This document shows, piece after piece, positions 61,650-64,000 of a DNA stretch of 64,000 nucleotides. How positions within the stretch are numbered: position 1 is the stretch's first letter; the number at the start of each line of letters is the position of its first letter. Position numbers and translations under genes: made by a program. Source of the DNA: Delphinapterus leucas (Eukaryota > Chordata > Mammalia > Artiodactyla > Monodontidae); contig NW_022098091.1 in assembly GCF_002288925.2 (NCBI RefSeq), positions 435,917 through 499,916 of the forward strand, written 5' to 3'. Under the pieces are notes generated by a model. That model saw nothing but the letters and a program-made list of their open reading frames with translations. It was not told the DNA's origin and ran no database searches.

Positions 61650-62045
61650 GGATGTGTTGGACTTGGAAGAAGACAGGATCTGGAATTAGGAGCCAGGCTC
61701 CCAGTCCTGCTCTGTCAGGCTTGCTTGGAGACACCGAGCAAGCAATTTAACCTCTAGCCTTTGGTCTCCTTACCTAAATCTTGGTGCAATAATATCTACC
61801 TTCCAGAAGAGCTGATAGATATGATATTATGGGCCTATATGTATGTGCTCGTAAACCATAAAGCACAATATAGCTATCAGGCCATCTATCCAAACTTCAC
61901 CTTCTATCCATGGGCAAACTGAGGCACACAGAGGTAAGTTATCTTGCCCAAGGTAGCACAGGCAATCAAGGTCAGGACCAGGTCTCTAATCCAGGAGCTG
62001 GGACTCCAAGTCCATTGCTTCTCCCACTGTACTCCATTGCCTCCA
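61650..62045 (+). repeat. MIR fragments
   Basis: Two MIR-like stretches: 'acaccgagcaagcaatttaacctctagcc' at about 61732, and 'gggcaaactgaggcacacagaggtaagttatcttgcccaaggt' at about 61912. They lie in THEM5 intron 3. Confidence 0.6.
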
Positions 62046-62719
62046 AACTGGCAATAGACCCAGGAAAGAACTCACACTGGACATAAATACATTCACGAGA
62101 GAAACCAGGCTGGCCCTGAGCTTCTTGCCCAAGAATACTGGGTCACCATGTCCACGGGTGTCTGCCTTCTCCACCCTTGTTCCTGCTTTAGACACTCACT
62201 GAATGCTATTGTTGGTTTCAGAATTCCTGCAAGGGAGAAGAGGGAGGAGGGGGAAGGAGAAGCTTTAGGGTCCCAAGGCCTGAGAGAGACTCAATTGCAG
62301 TTAAACAGAATTCAAAGAGCTTAATAGATGTCAGCACCTCTACAGGCCATGGATTCAGACTGCAGCCCTTTGTCACCTTGGCCATCCTTAAGGTATCTTC
62401 CATGGGGACACTGATTTCCACACTAGCGCAGGCAGACACTGGGGGACTAGGTCAGAGCTCTACCCAGGCCATGGGTCCCCTCCGTTCTGAAGAGGAACAC
62501 CCCCAAGAAGGCAGGGATAGGATGGAGTGTGGCTGATTTTATTTAGGGCCCCATGGAGGTGGGGCCGTGGAGTCAGAGGAGGACCACCCAACACTGAGGC
62601 CAGAGGACTGAGGGGGTCCAGAGAAGAAATGAGCGCCAAATTAGAAAAACCCAGTTCAGTCTATCTCCTGGGTAAGGAAAAACCCAGTTCTTCCCTGCTA
62701 CGTCTGTCTTTCCTGTGAG
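62046..62719. other. THEM5 intron 3, no further exon found
   Basis: I searched for the exon 4 signature (a His-Gly-Gly catalytic motif as in THEM4 37941-38051) and found none here. Confidence 0.5.
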
Positions 62720-63520
62720 TCTCCTTTACTCTCATACAGAACACTTCCCTTCCGACACTTCTGGTCACCAAATGCTCGCAGATTTTTCCCCACAACAAGC
62801 AATGTCCTGTGATGCCAGCTGGGTGTCCTACAATTTAACTCCATTCTGACACTGTCTACCTAGAGGTAGTGCCAGATCCCACAGGTTAAAGTCTCAGTCC
62901 CACAAGACTGCTCCCACCCTTCTTCAGATGCCAATGGCAAGTGTAGGTCCCCAGGTTACCCACAACTTCTGTCTGATTTGGCTACAATTGGTGGTTCCCA
63001 GAACCCTCTCCTGTGGTTGGATTAATTTACTAGAACCACTCACAGAACTCAGAGAAACACTTATAGTTACCAGTTTATTAAAGATATGATAAAGGATGAA
63101 CATCCAGGTGGAAGAAACCCATAAGGTAAGGTCTGGGAGAATCCCAAGCGCAGGAGCTCCAGTCCCTGCGGAGTTGGGGTGCGTCACTCTTCTAGTGTGG
63201 ATGTGTTCGCCAACCTGGAAGCTCTCTGAGACCCATACTAATTGGAATTATTATGGAGGCTTCAACACATAGGTATGATCAATCATTAACTCCATTTTCA
63301 GCCCTTCTCTCTTCTCAAGAGAATTGGGGGAGGGGCGGGGGGCAGGGCTGAAAATTCCAAGCTTCCAATCATGGCTTGGTCTTTCTGGTGACCAGCCCTC
63401 AACCAGGAGCCAGCCGGGAGTTGCCTCATTAGAAAAGACACTCTTATCACCCAGGAAATAGAGGTTTTCAGGAGCTCTGTGCCAGGAATCAAGGACAGAG
63501 ACCAATATATGTATTTTCTA
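62720..63520 (-). repeat. Ancient LTR-like element, copy 2
   Basis: Homologous to 55990-56735 and in the same orientation. A minus-strand AATAAA lies near 63074 (cagtttattaaag on the plus strand). It is in THEM5 intron 3. Confidence 0.7.
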
Positions 63521-64000
63521 TTATCTTGACAAGTACCCACCCAGCCCCTAGGCAGTGAGGCCGGGTAGGCTTCTGGCTGACCAAGAGCTACCCTGAAGCA
63601 CCTACACACTTGCAGATGGGTCTCCTGCCTGGCCAGTGAGGACAACGAGGGAAGAGCAGGCTTAGGGGTTCTTCGGCAACAACTCTTCCCCTCCTTCAAG
63701 CAATATGAGAAGGGAGGTGACTAGAAGCGTACGTGAGGTTTTGTAAACATTACCTCATTTGATCTGATGAGATAGAAATTATTTTTATTCACAATTCACA
63801 GTGACAAAACTAAAGCTCAGAAAGGTTTAGCCACTTGCACAAGATCAAACATGTGAACATGGAGGCAAGGAGTCAAACCAGGTGGGTGTGGTTGCATGGC
63901 CCCCAGCTGGGTGCCTTTCTATTGTCCCCAGCTTAACCAGCAATGGAGCTTTGGCACGAAGGTCAGCTTACACAAGTGAGAATGAGAGTTTTATGTGCTG
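63521..64000. other. Window end, THEM5 intron 3
   Basis: An antisense MIR-like stretch lies at about 63785-63880 ('aaagctcagaaaggtttagccacttgcacaagatcaaac'). No exon seen. THEM5 continues beyond the window. Confidence 0.5.

Noticed and set aside
61375..64000. THEM5 exon 4 within the window
   Set aside because: No sequence coding for the expected His-Gly-Gly...Asp catalytic block was found. The ATGGAGG-like hit near 62551 is not in a matching context.

Overview
This window is nuclear DNA from a mammal, very probably a cetacean (dolphin or whale). The main evidence is about twenty copies of the tRNA-derived SINE whose head reads ggcttccctggtggcgcagtgg. This is the CHR-type family of the whale/hippo/ruminant clade, and here it occurs in the subtypes that dominate cetacean genomes. 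Intron/exon structure, ancient L2/MIR/MaLR/hAT repeats and a CpG-island promoter also fit a mammal. Nothing bacterial, no CRISPR array and no functional tRNA or rRNA gene was seen.

Two neighbouring paralogous genes lie on the + strand. THEM4 (CTMP, a mitochondrial acyl-CoA thioesterase and AKT1-binding protein) is complete. It has a CpG-island promoter at about 11.45-12.0 kb and six coding exons (11886-11984, 17417-17603, 37195-37351, 37941-38051, 45355-45479, 48999-49039) that join in frame to 239 residues, followed by a polyadenylation signal at 49426. THEM5 starts at 58638. Its first three coding exons are present and the rest lies beyond the window. THEM5 exon 1 appears to have lost its ancestral GT splice donor (GA at 58761-58762), which suggests the gene may be impaired.

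Layout: 1-11.4 kb is an intergenic repeat field (old L1, SINEs, a young L1 3' end). 11.4-49.4 kb is THEM4. Intron 1 holds a KLHL7 retropseudogene in antisense. Intron 2 holds a 12.1-kb antisense gammaretrovirus-like provirus, itself carrying a 5.2-kb L1 that carries a SINE, and further on fragmented L2. Introns 4 and 5 hold old antisense L1 and nested SINEs. 49.7-58.6 kb is intergenic (MaLR LTR, old L1, SINEs, an old LTR). 58.6-64 kb is the 5' half of THEM5, with a 38-bp minisatellite in intron 2 and a second copy of the same old LTR in intron 3.

The two genes encode hotdog-fold thioesterases placed by family knowledge in mitochondrial fatty acyl-CoA and cardiolipin metabolism. I found no novel multigene system. 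The most interesting items are the THEM5 splice-site lesion, the provirus with a tRNA-Arg-type primer site and an almost identical stray LTR fragment nearby, and the 3'-truncated KLHL7 retrocopy that carries its own CpG-rich leader.
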